Positions 16,589-24,767 of a stretch of DNA of 64,000 bases are shown piece after piece. Both the position numbers and the translations under genes were made by a program. The DNA lies in contig LUJS01000043.1 of assembly GCA_001689495.1 (NCBI GenBank), positions 1-64,000 of the forward strand, read 5' to 3'. This DNA comes from Bacteroidales bacterium M8. Lineage in GTDB: Bacteria; Bacteroidota; Bacteroidia; Bacteroidales; Muribaculaceae. Numbering within the stretch: the stretch's first letter is position 1; each line of letters opens with the position of its first letter. Under the pieces are notes generated by a model that made no database searches, had not been told where the DNA came from, and saw nothing but the letters and a program-made list of their open reading frames with translations.

Positions 16589-17158
16589 ATGAAAAAGCTG
16601 ATTCTATCATTTGCAGTGCTTGCAGCCATGGCCGCAGCCACCTCCTGTGCTTCGTCCGAGAAAAAAGCCGAAGACGAGGGCGCGGCCATCAAGGCCAAGA
16701 TCGAAAACTGTTCGGACCCCGACAGCCTCCGCATCTATGTGAAACAGGCTCAGGACTATGCCGACAAGCTGGTCAAGAGCGGCGACGAGAAGGCCGCCGA
16801 GGCATATCTCAGCGAGGTTGCCCCCGTGGTACAAGCCAAGTACAGCTCGGCTGCAGGTCTCTTCGACCGCCTCAAGGCCGAGGCTGACAGCACGCTCGAC
16901 ACCGCCGTAGACGCCACCAAGACTGCTGCAGACAGCGTAGCCTCGAAGGCATCAAACCTCAAGGACAAGACCGTCGACGTGGCCAAGGATGTCAAGGACA
17001 AGACCGTCGACGTTGCCAAGGATGTCAAGGACAAGACCGTCGACGTGGCCAAGGACGTCAAGGACAAGACCGTTGACGTGGCCAAGGACGTCAAGGACAA
17101 GACCGTAGACGTAGCCAACGACGCCAAGGACAAGGTGAAGGGCGCGCTGGGCAAATAA
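16589..17158 (+). CDS. Small lipoprotein with tandem KDKTVDVAKDV repeats
   Basis: The ATG at 16589 gives MKKLILSFAVLAAMAAATSC, a clear lipoprotein signal with the cysteine at residue 20; a TTG seven codons upstream would add an unlikely extension. The remaining ~170 residues are charged. A helical N-terminal half carries acidic residues. The C-terminal half holds five near-perfect 11-residue repeats, KDKTVDVAKDV, encoded by 33-bp DNA repeats from 16961. An 11-residue period is typical of amphipathic helices such as LEA or apolipoprotein-like proteins. A stress-protective or membrane-surface role is possible but not shown. It lies 90 bases after porU, and a hairpin follows at 17188-17228. Confidence 0.8.
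   Translation: MKKLILSFAVLAAMAAATSCASSEKKAEDEGAAIKAKIENCSDPDSLRIYVKQAQDYADKLVKSGDEKAAEAYLSEVAPVVQAKYSSAAGLFDRLKAEADSTLDTAVDATKTAADSVASKASNLKDKTVDVAKDVKDKTVDVAKDVKDKTVDVAKDVKDKTVDVAKDVKDKTVDVANDAKDKVKGALGK
16961..17125 (+). repeat. Five tandem 33-bp coding repeats
   Basis: Repeats start at 16961, 16994, 17027, 17060 and 17093, and a degenerate sixth copy starts at 17126. Each encodes KDKTVDVAKDV or a close variant. Third-position changes (GTC/GTT/GTA) break perfect DNA identity while the protein repeat stays fixed, so the protein sequence seems to be selected. Copy number may vary between strains by slippage. Confidence 0.9.
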
Positions 17159-17187
17159 TCGCCCCCGCAGCCGTCACCGCACCCGAT

Positions 17188-17228
17188 ACACAAAGCCCGC
17201 CCACCACACAGGTGCGCGGGCTTTGTGT
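17188..17228 (+). terminator. Hairpin terminator after the repeat lipoprotein
   Basis: A perfect 13-bp stem (17188-17200, ACACAAAGCCCGC, with 17216-17228) has a 15-base loop, 29 bases after the stop codon. The tail is not a clean T-run (GTGATTGAC), so termination efficiency is uncertain. Confidence 0.65.
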
Positions 17229-17259
17229 GTGATTGACAATGTTTTTGGGCGGGCGGGTA

Positions 17260-17290
17260 TTGCGGATTTGCGAAAAAAGTGTTAGCTTTG
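17260..17290 (+). promoter_or_regulatory. Strong-consensus promoter ahead of a hairpin
   Basis: TTG (17260-17262), 20 bases, TAGCTTTG (17283-17290) match the Bacteroidetes promoter. Transcription should begin about 17296, at the base of the hairpin 17295-17335. This may be the promoter of the C10 peptidase operon, or of a very short RNA. Confidence 0.75.
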
Positions 17291-17294
17291 CCGA

Positions 17295-17342
17295 CGGATC
17301 GGTGCCCCGTGGGCAGAGGCTGCACGGGCGATCCGCTTTTTT
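17295..17342 (+). terminator. Terminator-like hairpin at the predicted transcript start
   Basis: CGGATCG (17295-17301) pairs with CGATCCG (17329-17335). Inside it, CCCGTG (17305-17310) pairs with CACGGG (17323-17328). C and a six-T run (17337-17342) follow. It would end transcripts after about 45 bases, so it acts either as an attenuator for the downstream C10 gene or as the terminator of a tiny RNA. Confidence 0.65.
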
Positions 17343-17665
17343 GCAATAGGGGCTGTCGGCGTCTGACATTGCCTGACGGCCTCGCAGGTGTTATTGAAAT
17401 TCTTATTCCGGTCATTCAAACTTGGCAGTTATGAACTTAGGCATCGGGATACGAAGGACAATGGCACCACATCCGCTTGTATGCCATGCCGCCGTGGGCG
17501 CGTGGCATGTATGACCGTAGCGGTGTGGGGCTGTTGTCTGTCGTTGCCTCGGGACTGCCAAGACCCGAATGGCCCGTAAGACAGACATACGATCCTCACA
17601 CCTTGTCTTGCACCCATGTCAAACACACCTCGACGGGGATCGGGAGGGGCAAAACCCTAATCAAC

Positions 17666-20134
17666 ATGATGAAATACAGTGTGATATGTGCGCTGGCAGC
17701 AGTGGGAGTGACGGTGGCGCAGGTTTCGGCGGCCCCGGTGAGTCGCGATAGGGCGGCAGAGATAGCCGCGGGCGTGCTGGGCAGACCCAATGGCGTCAAG
17801 GCCCTGCGTGCCCAACGCGCCACGGATGACAACAGCGCCTATTATGTCTTCAATGCCCCCGGCGGCGGATTTGCGGTCATCGCGGCAGACGACCGTCTGC
17901 CGATGGTGCTTGCCTATTCTCCTGACGGAGAGATGGAGACCGATGACATGCCGCCAGCCGCCGCGGCTCTGCTCAAGGCTTACGAGGTGTCGGCATCAGG
18001 TCTGAACGATGGCTTGGGGACACACGAATCGTGGAGCCAAGTCAGTGCGACGACCTCTACGGTTATTCCGACTGCCAAGTGGGGACAGGGATACCCTTAC
18101 AATCTGTCGTGTCCCGAGTTGAATGGAAAGAATTGTCTGACGGGATGTACCGCCACGGCTATGGCCATTCTGATGAAGCATCACCGCTGGCCGTCGGCAG
18201 GACGCGGCACGGGCGAATACAGGTGGCATGACAAGGACGTGACCTGCGATTTCTCGCGTCCGATAGCATGGGACGCCATGCTTGACGACTATTCGGAGGA
18301 GAGTTCTCCGGCCGCACGTCAGGCAGTCGCTGACCTTATGTATGCCTGTGGTGTCTCGCTGCAATCGAACTATGGCGTCTACGAGACTTCGGCCAATTCG
18401 AACTCCGTGCCCAGAGACATCTACTGCAACTTCATGTATGACAGGGGTGCCCGTACCATAGTACCGGCAGAGCATGACGAGGATGAATGGCTGCAACAGG
18501 TACGGGATGAGATCTCGGCCGGTTTTCCGTTGATGTTTTCGGGTCACTCTTCCTCGGGGATGGGCCATGCCTTTGTCATAGACGGCATCGACTCTGACGG
18601 ACTGTTGCATGTCAACTGGGGTTGGGAAGGTGCCTCTGACGGTTTTTATGCCTTTGCCGGAGAGGCCGTTGACCTCGGCGCAGTCTATGGTCTGGATGCA
18701 AGCATGGTCGCCGACATACGTCCGGGCGACGACAGCAGCGTCGAGGATATTGTCATAAAGGATTTTGTCGAGGGCGAGACTCTGGGCCTGAGCATTGACG
18801 TGGAGAATATCGAGACCGGAGTCCCCTTCAGGGTCAATGGCCCGGGTGTATGGAACTATGGTCCTGAAATAGAACGACCGAGATACATCTATGCGCTTTG
18901 CGACCGTGACGGCAATATAAAGGAGGTGCTCGAGACTGTCGAGTCGCCCTATCCTGCCTTTCATGAGGGTGCGGTGACGGTCTATCCCTCCACCTTGACG
19001 GTGAACGGCCCTGTCGCCGCCGACGACTGCCTGCAACTGTTCATCTCGAAAGGTCCGGACGAGCCATATAGGCATGTCGTGGCCGAGGGCGGCCTCGCAG
19101 ACCGCGTGCCGGCCAAGGGCAATGTCGTGTACCGCAATCCGATTCATTGGGAGATACAGGATGGCATAACCGTGATTCCGGAACAGAACAGCAGTCCGGA
19201 GTACGCTGTGTTCGGATTTCCTAACGGCTACAATGTCATGTACCCCCGCGAGCAGACCGTAAGGCACATGTATCTCGACGGTCAGTTCTATTATTCGCCG
19301 TGGCGCATCGACAAGAGCTATCCCGACGGAGATGTCCCGTTGAGGGTCAGTTGCCCGCGAAAGAACGGTACGGTCACCGTTAAGTTGTGCTCATATACCG
19401 AAGCCGAGCTCAAGCATCCGCGCATTGATGTCTCGCTCGATGCCTCGACACGCCTGAGGGACATGAAGTTCGATCGCGCCCTCGACCGTATCACGGACCT
19501 GAGGATAACGGGTGAAATCACCGGCGACGACTTCAAGTTGCTGCGCACCGCATTCCGCAATCTGCGGCGTCTCGATCTGGGCGGAGCTGTCCTGTGCAGC
19601 GAGGGGAGTCCCGACGGCATATTGCCGTACAAGGCTCTCGAATGGACATGCACGCTCGAGAGCATCGTGCTGCCCGAGAGCCTGAGATGGATAAGTGACA
19701 ATGCTTTTTACGTTTCGGGCCTGAAGAGCGTCGAGTTCCCCGAAGGGCTCGAGGGCATAGGCCTGAATGCGTTTCTGGGCAGTGAGCGGCTCGAGAAAGT
19801 GACTGCCAAGAACTATACGCCGCTCGATATATCTTGGTGCGTGTTCTGGGGTACTCCGCGCGAGACCACAGGCGTGCTTGCCGTGCCCATCGGCTATGGC
19901 GCACGCTATGCGGCAGCGCCCGAATGGTCGCTTTTCAGCCGCATTGTCGAGGAGGACATACCCGTCTCGTCGATAGAGAGTCCGGACGCTGTTTTGCCTG
20001 ACGAGGATGTCAGGGTCTATTCGCTCGACGGAGTCCTCAGATATGCCGGACGATATTCCGGCCTCAGCCTGCCCTCCCGTGGCATATACATTGTCCGCAC
20101 TGTCGGCGGCAAGGCTTTCAAGGCAGCATATTGA
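17666..20134 (+). CDS. Secreted C10 (streptopain-type) cysteine protease with LRR and T9SS-type tail
   Basis: From the ATG at 17666 the protein has 822 residues: signal peptide (ending VSA), a Spi/C10 propeptide (about 25-130), then the C10 peptidase domain. The nucleophile lies in NCLTGCTATAMAILMKHH (C161) and the catalytic histidine in MGHAFVIDGID (H301), followed by HVNWGWEGASDGFYAF. A long middle region is unassigned. About 600-745 shows BspA-like leucine-rich repeats (SIVLPESLRWISDNAF), and the end is a T9SS-like tail (VYSLDGVLRYAG, SRGIYIVRTVGGKAFKAAY) close to that of the gene at 992. The upstream in-frame extension lacks secretion features, so the later start is chosen. Two WG-repeat lipoproteins follow in the same operon. 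Confidence 0.88.
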   Translation: MMKYSVICALAAVGVTVAQVSAAPVSRDRAAEIAAGVLGRPNGVKALRAQRATDDNSAYYVFNAPGGGFAVIAADDRLPMVLAYSPDGEMETDDMPPAAAALLKAYEVSASGLNDGLGTHESWSQVSATTSTVIPTAKWGQGYPYNLSCPELNGKNCLTGCTATAMAILMKHHRWPSAGRGTGEYRWHDKDVTCDFSRPIAWDAMLDDYSEESSPAARQAVADLMYACGVSLQSNYGVYETSANSNSVPRDIYCNFMYDRGARTIVPAEHDEDEWLQQVRDEISAGFPLMFSGHSSSGMGHAFVIDGIDSDGLLHVNWGWEGASDGFYAFAGEAVDLGAVYGLDASMVADIRPGDDSSVEDIVIKDFVEGETLGLSIDVENIETGVPFRVNGPGVWNYGPEIERPRYIYALCDRDGNIKEVLETVESPYPAFHEGAVTVYPSTLTVNGPVAADDCLQLFISKGPDEPYRHVVAEGGLADRVPAKGNVVYRNPIHWEIQDGITVIPEQNSSPEYAVFGFPNGYNVMYPREQTVRHMYLDGQFYYSPWRIDKSYPDGDVPLRVSCPRKNGTVTVKLCSYTEAELKHPRIDVSLDASTRLRDMKFDRALDRITDLRITGEITGDDFKLLRTAFRNLRRLDLGGAVLCSEGSPDGILPYKALEWTCTLESIVLPESLRWISDNAFYVSGLKSVEFPEGLEGIGLNAFLGSERLEKVTAKNYTPLDISWCVFWGTPRETTGVLAVPIGYGARYAAAPEWSLFSRIVEEDIPVSSIESPDAVLPDEDVRVYSLDGVLRYAGRYSGLSLPSRGIYIVRTVGGKAFKAAY

Positions 20135-20166
20135 ATCAATAACAATACAATCCTAATCAATCATAT

Positions 20167-21861
20167 ATGAAATACAGTATCATTCGTTCGCTGGCGGTTG
20201 CCGGGTTGCTGGCAGCGGCGACTTCGTGCGGGAGCTCGGACTCCTCGCTCAAGAGTTATATCGAAGAGTTCAAGACCGAGAAGATAGTGCCCCTGCGGCT
20301 CAGCGAGAGCGGTCTCTACGGTTATCTGCATCACGACGGCAGCGTGGCCACCGGGTTTGTCTACAAGACGGCGTCGAGCTTTCACGAAGGTCTGGCCGTC
20401 GTCACCGACTCGGCCACGTCGATGCTCGGATACATCGACGAGAGCGGCAAGTGGGTCATCGAGCCCGCGTATGCCTCGGCTACAGACTTCAACGGAGGTC
20501 TGGCGGTTGTGGCCCGTCCCGACTCGTGCCTGTGTGTCATCGACATAGACGGCAATGTGAGGTTCTCTCTGCCCGAGGTGGTGTCGGCTTCGGTATTCTT
20601 CGACGGCATATCGCTGGCCGAAGACGCCGAGGGCAGTTCCATTCTGGTCAGCGGCAAGGGCGAGAAGGTTGCCCTGAACAAGGACTGGAATGACGTACAG
20701 GTGCCTCAGTTCGGCTATGTCAAATATACCGACGGCGGCAGGAAGTGTGTCGGCAGGCTGAACGGTCTTGCCGTCGAGCCTGTCAAGTTGCCCGAGGGGA
20801 TGGAGATCGAGGACATCTCGGCCGAATACCGCATGGCCATCGTTGAGATGGGCGGGAAATATGGCTTGGTTGACTTCGAGGGCAATATGGTGGTGAATCC
20901 GCGATACAAGTCTCTCAGGTTTGATACCGACGACCTCGTGGCTTTCGAGAACGACAAGGAGAAGTACGGATGGATCAATACCAAGGGCGAGGAGGTGATT
21001 CCGGCCAAGTACAAGGCCGTATCATTCTTCTTCCATTCGGGCGATGGTTATGCCGGAGTGAGCGTCTCGGGCAACAAGTTTCAGGTCATCGACGCCAAGG
21101 GCGAGGCCTGCGTGCTGTCCAAGTATGACATGATCAAGCCCTCGTGGACTCCGGGCGTGTTCTTGGTGCGCAAGGACGACAAGTGGGGCCTTGCGGACAA
21201 GGCGGGCAACGTGTTGTGCGATCCGCAGTTCAACAACATCGGAGGTCTGGCCTCGGGTATGTTCGCGGCCACTTCGGGCAGCGGCAAGTGGGGCATCATA
21301 GATGAGGCCGGCAAATATGTCGGGCCAATACAGTATGATGTGTTCGACTTGCTCGCCGAGAGCCATGTCGTGGCCTACACCCAGCGGTTTGACCCCTCGC
21401 AGGCGGTGGCGGTGATGGACAAGATGCTCGAAGGCACGACGTTCGACACCAATTTCGGCAAACTCGCCGACAAATATGGACTCACCTTCAATAAAATCTC
21501 CAGTGTCTCTTGGGACGGGACGGTCGAGGAAAAGGATTTCAAGCATCTGGGGTCATTTCAGCTGATTCTCACATTGGATGACTATCCCGTGGTCAGCAAG
21601 AACCGCTACAGCCGCACGAAGGTGATCAATTCGGCGGCAAAACCCTCGGCATACAGTGTCAAGGCCACGTTCGATACTCACGCCAAGGCCAAGGCCGTCT
21701 ATGACCTGCTGAACAGCCGGAAGAAATATCTTACGGTCGAGATCGCACCCGAGCTGACGGAGGATCTGACGACAATCTATCTGAACAAGATCTCGGACAC
21801 CGAGACTTATCTGGTGTACGAGGAGAACGACGCCATGTATGATTATGATTTGATACAGTGA
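20167..21861 (+). CDS. WG-repeat lipoprotein
   Basis: This 564-residue protein has a lipoprotein signal (MKYSIIRSLAVAGLL through ATSC, cysteine 21). The body, about 45-400, is made of WG beta repeats, seen as MLGYIDESGKWVIEPAY, YGLVDFEGNMVVNPRYKSL, YGWINTKGEEVIPAKY and KWGIIDEAGKYVGPIQY. The last ~130 residues form a separate, unrecognised domain. WG repeats are thought to mediate protein or ligand contacts at the cell surface. It starts 32 bases after the C10 protease, and the next WG gene starts 16 bases after it, so the three are probably one operon. A role in handling or restraining the protease is only a guess from position. Confidence 0.8.
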   Translation: MKYSIIRSLAVAGLLAAATSCGSSDSSLKSYIEEFKTEKIVPLRLSESGLYGYLHHDGSVATGFVYKTASSFHEGLAVVTDSATSMLGYIDESGKWVIEPAYASATDFNGGLAVVARPDSCLCVIDIDGNVRFSLPEVVSASVFFDGISLAEDAEGSSILVSGKGEKVALNKDWNDVQVPQFGYVKYTDGGRKCVGRLNGLAVEPVKLPEGMEIEDISAEYRMAIVEMGGKYGLVDFEGNMVVNPRYKSLRFDTDDLVAFENDKEKYGWINTKGEEVIPAKYKAVSFFFHSGDGYAGVSVSGNKFQVIDAKGEACVLSKYDMIKPSWTPGVFLVRKDDKWGLADKAGNVLCDPQFNNIGGLASGMFAATSGSGKWGIIDEAGKYVGPIQYDVFDLLAESHVVAYTQRFDPSQAVAVMDKMLEGTTFDTNFGKLADKYGLTFNKISSVSWDGTVEEKDFKHLGSFQLILTLDDYPVVSKNRYSRTKVINSAAKPSAYSVKATFDTHAKAKAVYDLLNSRKKYLTVEIAPELTEDLTTIYLNKISDTETYLVYEENDAMYDYDLIQ

Positions 21862-21877
21862 AATGCTTTCTGATACG

Positions 21878-23128
21878 ATGAGACACAAACTGACATTCGC
21901 CATGGCCGGGCTGATGCTCGGCATGGCCGGATGCTCTCCCTCGCAGCAGGAGAGCATGAAGGATGATGTATCGACCCTCGACCTCGACCTGCTGCCGCTG
22001 GCGTGGTCCCGGGGACTGCGCGATAACCTCGGATATGGCACGCAGGATGGCGAGAGAGTCCTCGAATGGGGCAAGATAGACGACGTATGCGGCATGAGCA
22101 GGAGCGATCTGCCTCTGTTTAACGACGGTCTGGCCGTAGTGCGTTTCGACAAATTGACCGCGCTGATAGACACGTCGGGCGAGCCGGTCGTCGACCTGTC
22201 GGGCTATGGCACGTTGCTGCCATACATGACCGAGGACCTGTATCTGGCCCAGAAAGATGATAAGACCAAGTCTATCGTGGCATTCAACCGTCAGGGCGAA
22301 GAGGTGTTCGAGGTAGAGGGCCGGACATGCACGCCCATGCGCAAGGGATATGCCGTCTATAGTAACTACACCCGTTATTCCAAAAAAAACGGCATCATCA
22401 ATGCCAAGGGCGAGATTGTCTATGAGGCCGAACAGGACGAGCATGTGGGCGATATTTTCGTGATGACTCAGGCTTTCCCCACGGCTGCATCGCTGGCGCA
22501 TCCGACGTGGTTCCCATTGTTCGACTCAGAGGGATTCACCTGCTTTCTCGACGTAGCCACGGGCAAGCGCCATCTCGACGGTCTCTTGCCCGACGGAGCC
22601 AAGCCCTACATCTATGCCGTCGATGCCAACGACCGCATGGTCGTCAAGACCGACGACGGTAAATACGGCCTTCTGCGCCTTGACGGCACTTGGGCGGTCG
22701 AGCCTGAATACCGGTACATCAATTATGACGGCGATTGGTATCTGTTTCTGGACGACGACAAACTGGCGGGATGGATGGACAAGGACGGCAACGTGAAGAT
22801 AGAGCCCCAGTTCGACATCGCCGATAGGGACAAGACCGCATTCGGCATATCGGACCTGTGTCTGATAGACGAGGGCAAGACGGTGACATATTTCATAGAC
22901 CGCAAGGGCAATGTAGTGCTCGACCCCGAATATCAGGCCATAAGCAACTTTATCGGCGACCGCTGTCTGGTCAATCTCGGCAGAGGTCAGGGGGCCCAGT
23001 GGATGAATCGCAAGGGCGAGCTGCTGGGCGAGCCGATGCTGCTCAGCGAATATGCCGCCAAGGCCGTCGCAGCCATAGGCCGCGGCGTGGCAGTGCAATA
23101 CTCGACGATCGCCCCATTCTCATTCTGA
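21878..23128 (+). CDS. WG-repeat lipoprotein
   Basis: The start at 21878 gives MRHKLTFAMAGLMLGMAGC, a clean lipoprotein signal. The ATG at 21863, two bases after the previous stop, would add MLSDT and is the alternative. The ~416-residue protein has WG repeats: ALIDTSGEPVVDLSGY, KYGLLRLDGTWAVEPEYRYI, LAGWMDKDGNVKIEPQF and TYFIDRKGNVVLDPEYQAI. It is related in design, but not closely in sequence, to the preceding gene. It is last in the C10 protease operon, and the palindrome at 23151-23191 with following TTTT can serve as terminator. Confidence 0.78.
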   Translation: MRHKLTFAMAGLMLGMAGCSPSQQESMKDDVSTLDLDLLPLAWSRGLRDNLGYGTQDGERVLEWGKIDDVCGMSRSDLPLFNDGLAVVRFDKLTALIDTSGEPVVDLSGYGTLLPYMTEDLYLAQKDDKTKSIVAFNRQGEEVFEVEGRTCTPMRKGYAVYSNYTRYSKKNGIINAKGEIVYEAEQDEHVGDIFVMTQAFPTAASLAHPTWFPLFDSEGFTCFLDVATGKRHLDGLLPDGAKPYIYAVDANDRMVVKTDDGKYGLLRLDGTWAVEPEYRYINYDGDWYLFLDDDKLAGWMDKDGNVKIEPQFDIADRDKTAFGISDLCLIDEGKTVTYFIDRKGNVVLDPEYQAISNFIGDRCLVNLGRGQGAQWMNRKGELLGEPMLLSEYAAKAVAAIGRGVAVQYSTIAPFSF

Positions 23129-23150
23129 CACCCCGAGCTTCCGTCCCACA

Positions 23151-23191
23151 AATAATGCAACGGCTGTTACTGTAACCGCTGTTGCATTATT
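23151..23191 (+). repeat. Palindrome 1 upstream of the ATPase gene
   Basis: AATAATGCAAC (23151-23161) pairs perfectly with GTTGCATTATT (23181-23191). The inner part, around TGTTACTGTAACCG, is an imperfect palindrome. Its reverse complement is nearly identical to 23265-23298. The T residues after it allow a terminator role for the WG gene. Confidence 0.85.
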
Positions 23192-23235
23192 TTGCCAATC
23201 CGGCCCGAAAAAGGTCATTAATCAGACACGGACTC

Positions 23236-23266
23236 TTGCTTGACCGGAATAAAACAGCTATCTTTG
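23236..23266 (+). promoter_or_regulatory. Promoter of the ATPase gene
   Basis: TTG (23236-23238), 20 bases, TATCTTTG (23259-23266) match the Bacteroidetes pattern. The last bases of the -7 box run into palindrome 2, so a protein on the palindrome would block the start region. Confidence 0.8.
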
Positions 23267-23298
23267 CAACAGCGGTTACAGTAACGACCGTTGCATTA
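23265..23298 (+). repeat. Palindrome 2, covering the leader of the ATPase gene
   Basis: It reads GCAACAGCGGTTAC, A, GTAACGACCGTTGC. The arms match at 11 of 14 positions, and the core GTTACAGTAAC is perfect. It spans from the -7 box to two bases before the ATG at 23301. It could be a DNA operator or an RNA hairpin that masks the start codon. Confidence 0.8.
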
Positions 23299-23300
23299 GT

Positions 23301-24632
23301 ATGAAATTATACGACAGAGAGATAGAGGCCGAGACATTGAGGCGCATAGAAGCCACGTCCGGCAGATATGCCCAGCTGACGGTCATTACCGGACGCAGGC
23401 GCATCGGCAAGACCACTCTGATTAAGCACGCCTTCGAGGGCTCGGAGATGATATATTTCTTCGTGGCCCGCAAGAGCGAGGCGTTGTTGTGTCAGGAACT
23501 CACGGACACCATACGGGATGTGCTTGGCGAGGATCTGGGCGACTTTTCGAGCATGGCCCGACTGTTCGCGGCCATCATGCAGATTGCAAGGCGCAGGCAT
23601 TTCACTCTGGTTTTCGACGAGTTCCAGAACTTCAAGTATGTCAACGAGTCGTTTTTCAGCGACATGCAGAATATCTGGGACAGCAACAAGGATGAGGCCC
23701 GCATAAACCTGATTGTCTGCGGGTCGCTCTATTCGATGATGACCAAGATATTCGACGACCGCAAGGAACCCCTCTACGGTCGTGCCACTTCGCGCATCAG
23801 GCTTCGCGAATTTCCTCTTGCGACACTGCGCGAAATCATGCTCGACAATAATCCGGACTACGCTCCCGACGACCTGCTTGCCCTGTACATGATGACGGGA
23901 GGCGTGGCAAAATACGTGGAACAGCTCCACATGGCCGGAGCGTTCACCAAGGATGGCATCATCGACACCGTATTGTCGTTCGGGTCATATTTCATCGACG
24001 AGGGGAAAGAACTGCTCTCGGACGAGTTCGGCAAGGACTATGGCAATTACTTTTCGATATTGTCGGCGATAGCCGACGGTTTCAACGAGCGGGGCGAGAT
24101 CAAGTCATATACCGGAATAGAGGCCGGTGGTTACCTTGACAAGCTGGAGAAAACCTATGACCTCGTATATCGTTATCGTCCGTATCTCGCGACGGAGAAC
24201 AGCCGCAATGTCCGTTACGGCATCAAGGACAATTTCCTGAATTTCTGGTTCAGATTCATCTACAAATACCGGAGCGCGGTCGAGATAGGAAATCTCGACT
24301 ATGTGCGGGCAAAGGTATCGGCAGACTATTCGACATATTCAGGCTGGATATTGGAGCGGTATTTCCGCCAACGATACCGCGAGTCGGGGCTCTATAACCT
24401 CGTGACCAACTATTGGGAGAAGGACGGGAGCAACGAGATAGACCTCATAGCCGTCAACGATGCCGACCGCGAGATTGTGATCGGCGAGGTGAAGCGCAAC
24501 CCCCGCCGCATAGACCTGCACGGTCTTGAAGAGAAGTCGAGGAACATCGTGTCCAGACGCAAGGGGTGGCATGTTGAGTACGTCGCCCTTTCGCTCGAAG
24601 ACATGAATGGCGACTCCAATCCGGCCCGATAA
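23301..24632 (+). CDS. AAA+ ATPase with C-terminal DUF234 nuclease-fold domain
   Basis: The 443-residue protein belongs to the ATPase_2 / DUF234 family common in archaea and Bacteroidetes. The N-terminal AAA domain shows Walker A GRRRIGKTT (31-39) and Walker B TLVFDEFQN (D106, E107), then a sensor-like ICGSLYSMM-type segment (VCGSLYSMM). The C-terminal part (YGIKDNFLNFWFRF onward) ends with a PD-(D/E)XK-like signature, NEIDLIAVN with GEVKRN about 20 residues later. The biological role of the family is unknown; defence or mobile-element functions have been considered. It is monocistronic, with a promoter sitting between two matching palindromes. Trigger factor follows from its own promoter. 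Confidence 0.88.
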   Translation: MKLYDREIEAETLRRIEATSGRYAQLTVITGRRRIGKTTLIKHAFEGSEMIYFFVARKSEALLCQELTDTIRDVLGEDLGDFSSMARLFAAIMQIARRRHFTLVFDEFQNFKYVNESFFSDMQNIWDSNKDEARINLIVCGSLYSMMTKIFDDRKEPLYGRATSRIRLREFPLATLREIMLDNNPDYAPDDLLALYMMTGGVAKYVEQLHMAGAFTKDGIIDTVLSFGSYFIDEGKELLSDEFGKDYGNYFSILSAIADGFNERGEIKSYTGIEAGGYLDKLEKTYDLVYRYRPYLATENSRNVRYGIKDNFLNFWFRFIYKYRSAVEIGNLDYVRAKVSADYSTYSGWILERYFRQRYRESGLYNLVTNYWEKDGSNEIDLIAVNDADREIVIGEVKRNPRRIDLHGLEEKSRNIVSRRKGWHVEYVALSLEDMNGDSNPAR

Positions 24633-24654
24633 AGTCAATTAGGTGGCGCGGGGT

Positions 24655-24685
24655 TTGCTCGTTCGGGATTTTTTTGTTAATTTTG
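24655..24685 (+). promoter_or_regulatory. Promoter of trigger factor
   Basis: TTG (24655-24657), 20 bases, TAATTTTG (24678-24685). The predicted start near 24692 leaves a leader of about 76 bases. Confidence 0.8.
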
Positions 24686-24767
24686 CGCGGAGTTTGTGGC
24701 GGTGTGCCGTCACGTCCCCGTAATGTGTAAAATATAATAATCAGATAATAAATTCTTTAGCGAGACA

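Larger units (their letters stand above)
17159..17665. other. Non-coding interval with two hairpins and a promoter
   Basis: This 507-base gap holds the terminator-like hairpin 17188-17228, the promoter 17260-17290, and the hairpin with T-run 17295-17342. About 320 bases with no recognised feature then lead to the C10 peptidase ATG. An open frame continues upstream of that ATG to 17477 but lacks a signal peptide or family similarity, so it is not taken as coding. Confidence 0.6.

Noticed and set aside
16961..17125. Regular 33-bp repeats considered as a CRISPR array
   Set aside because: There are no spacers between units, and the repeats are in frame inside a lipoprotein gene.
17477..17665. 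N-terminal extension of the C10 protease frame
   Set aside because: The extra 63 residues lack similarity and would bury the signal peptide that starts at 17666.
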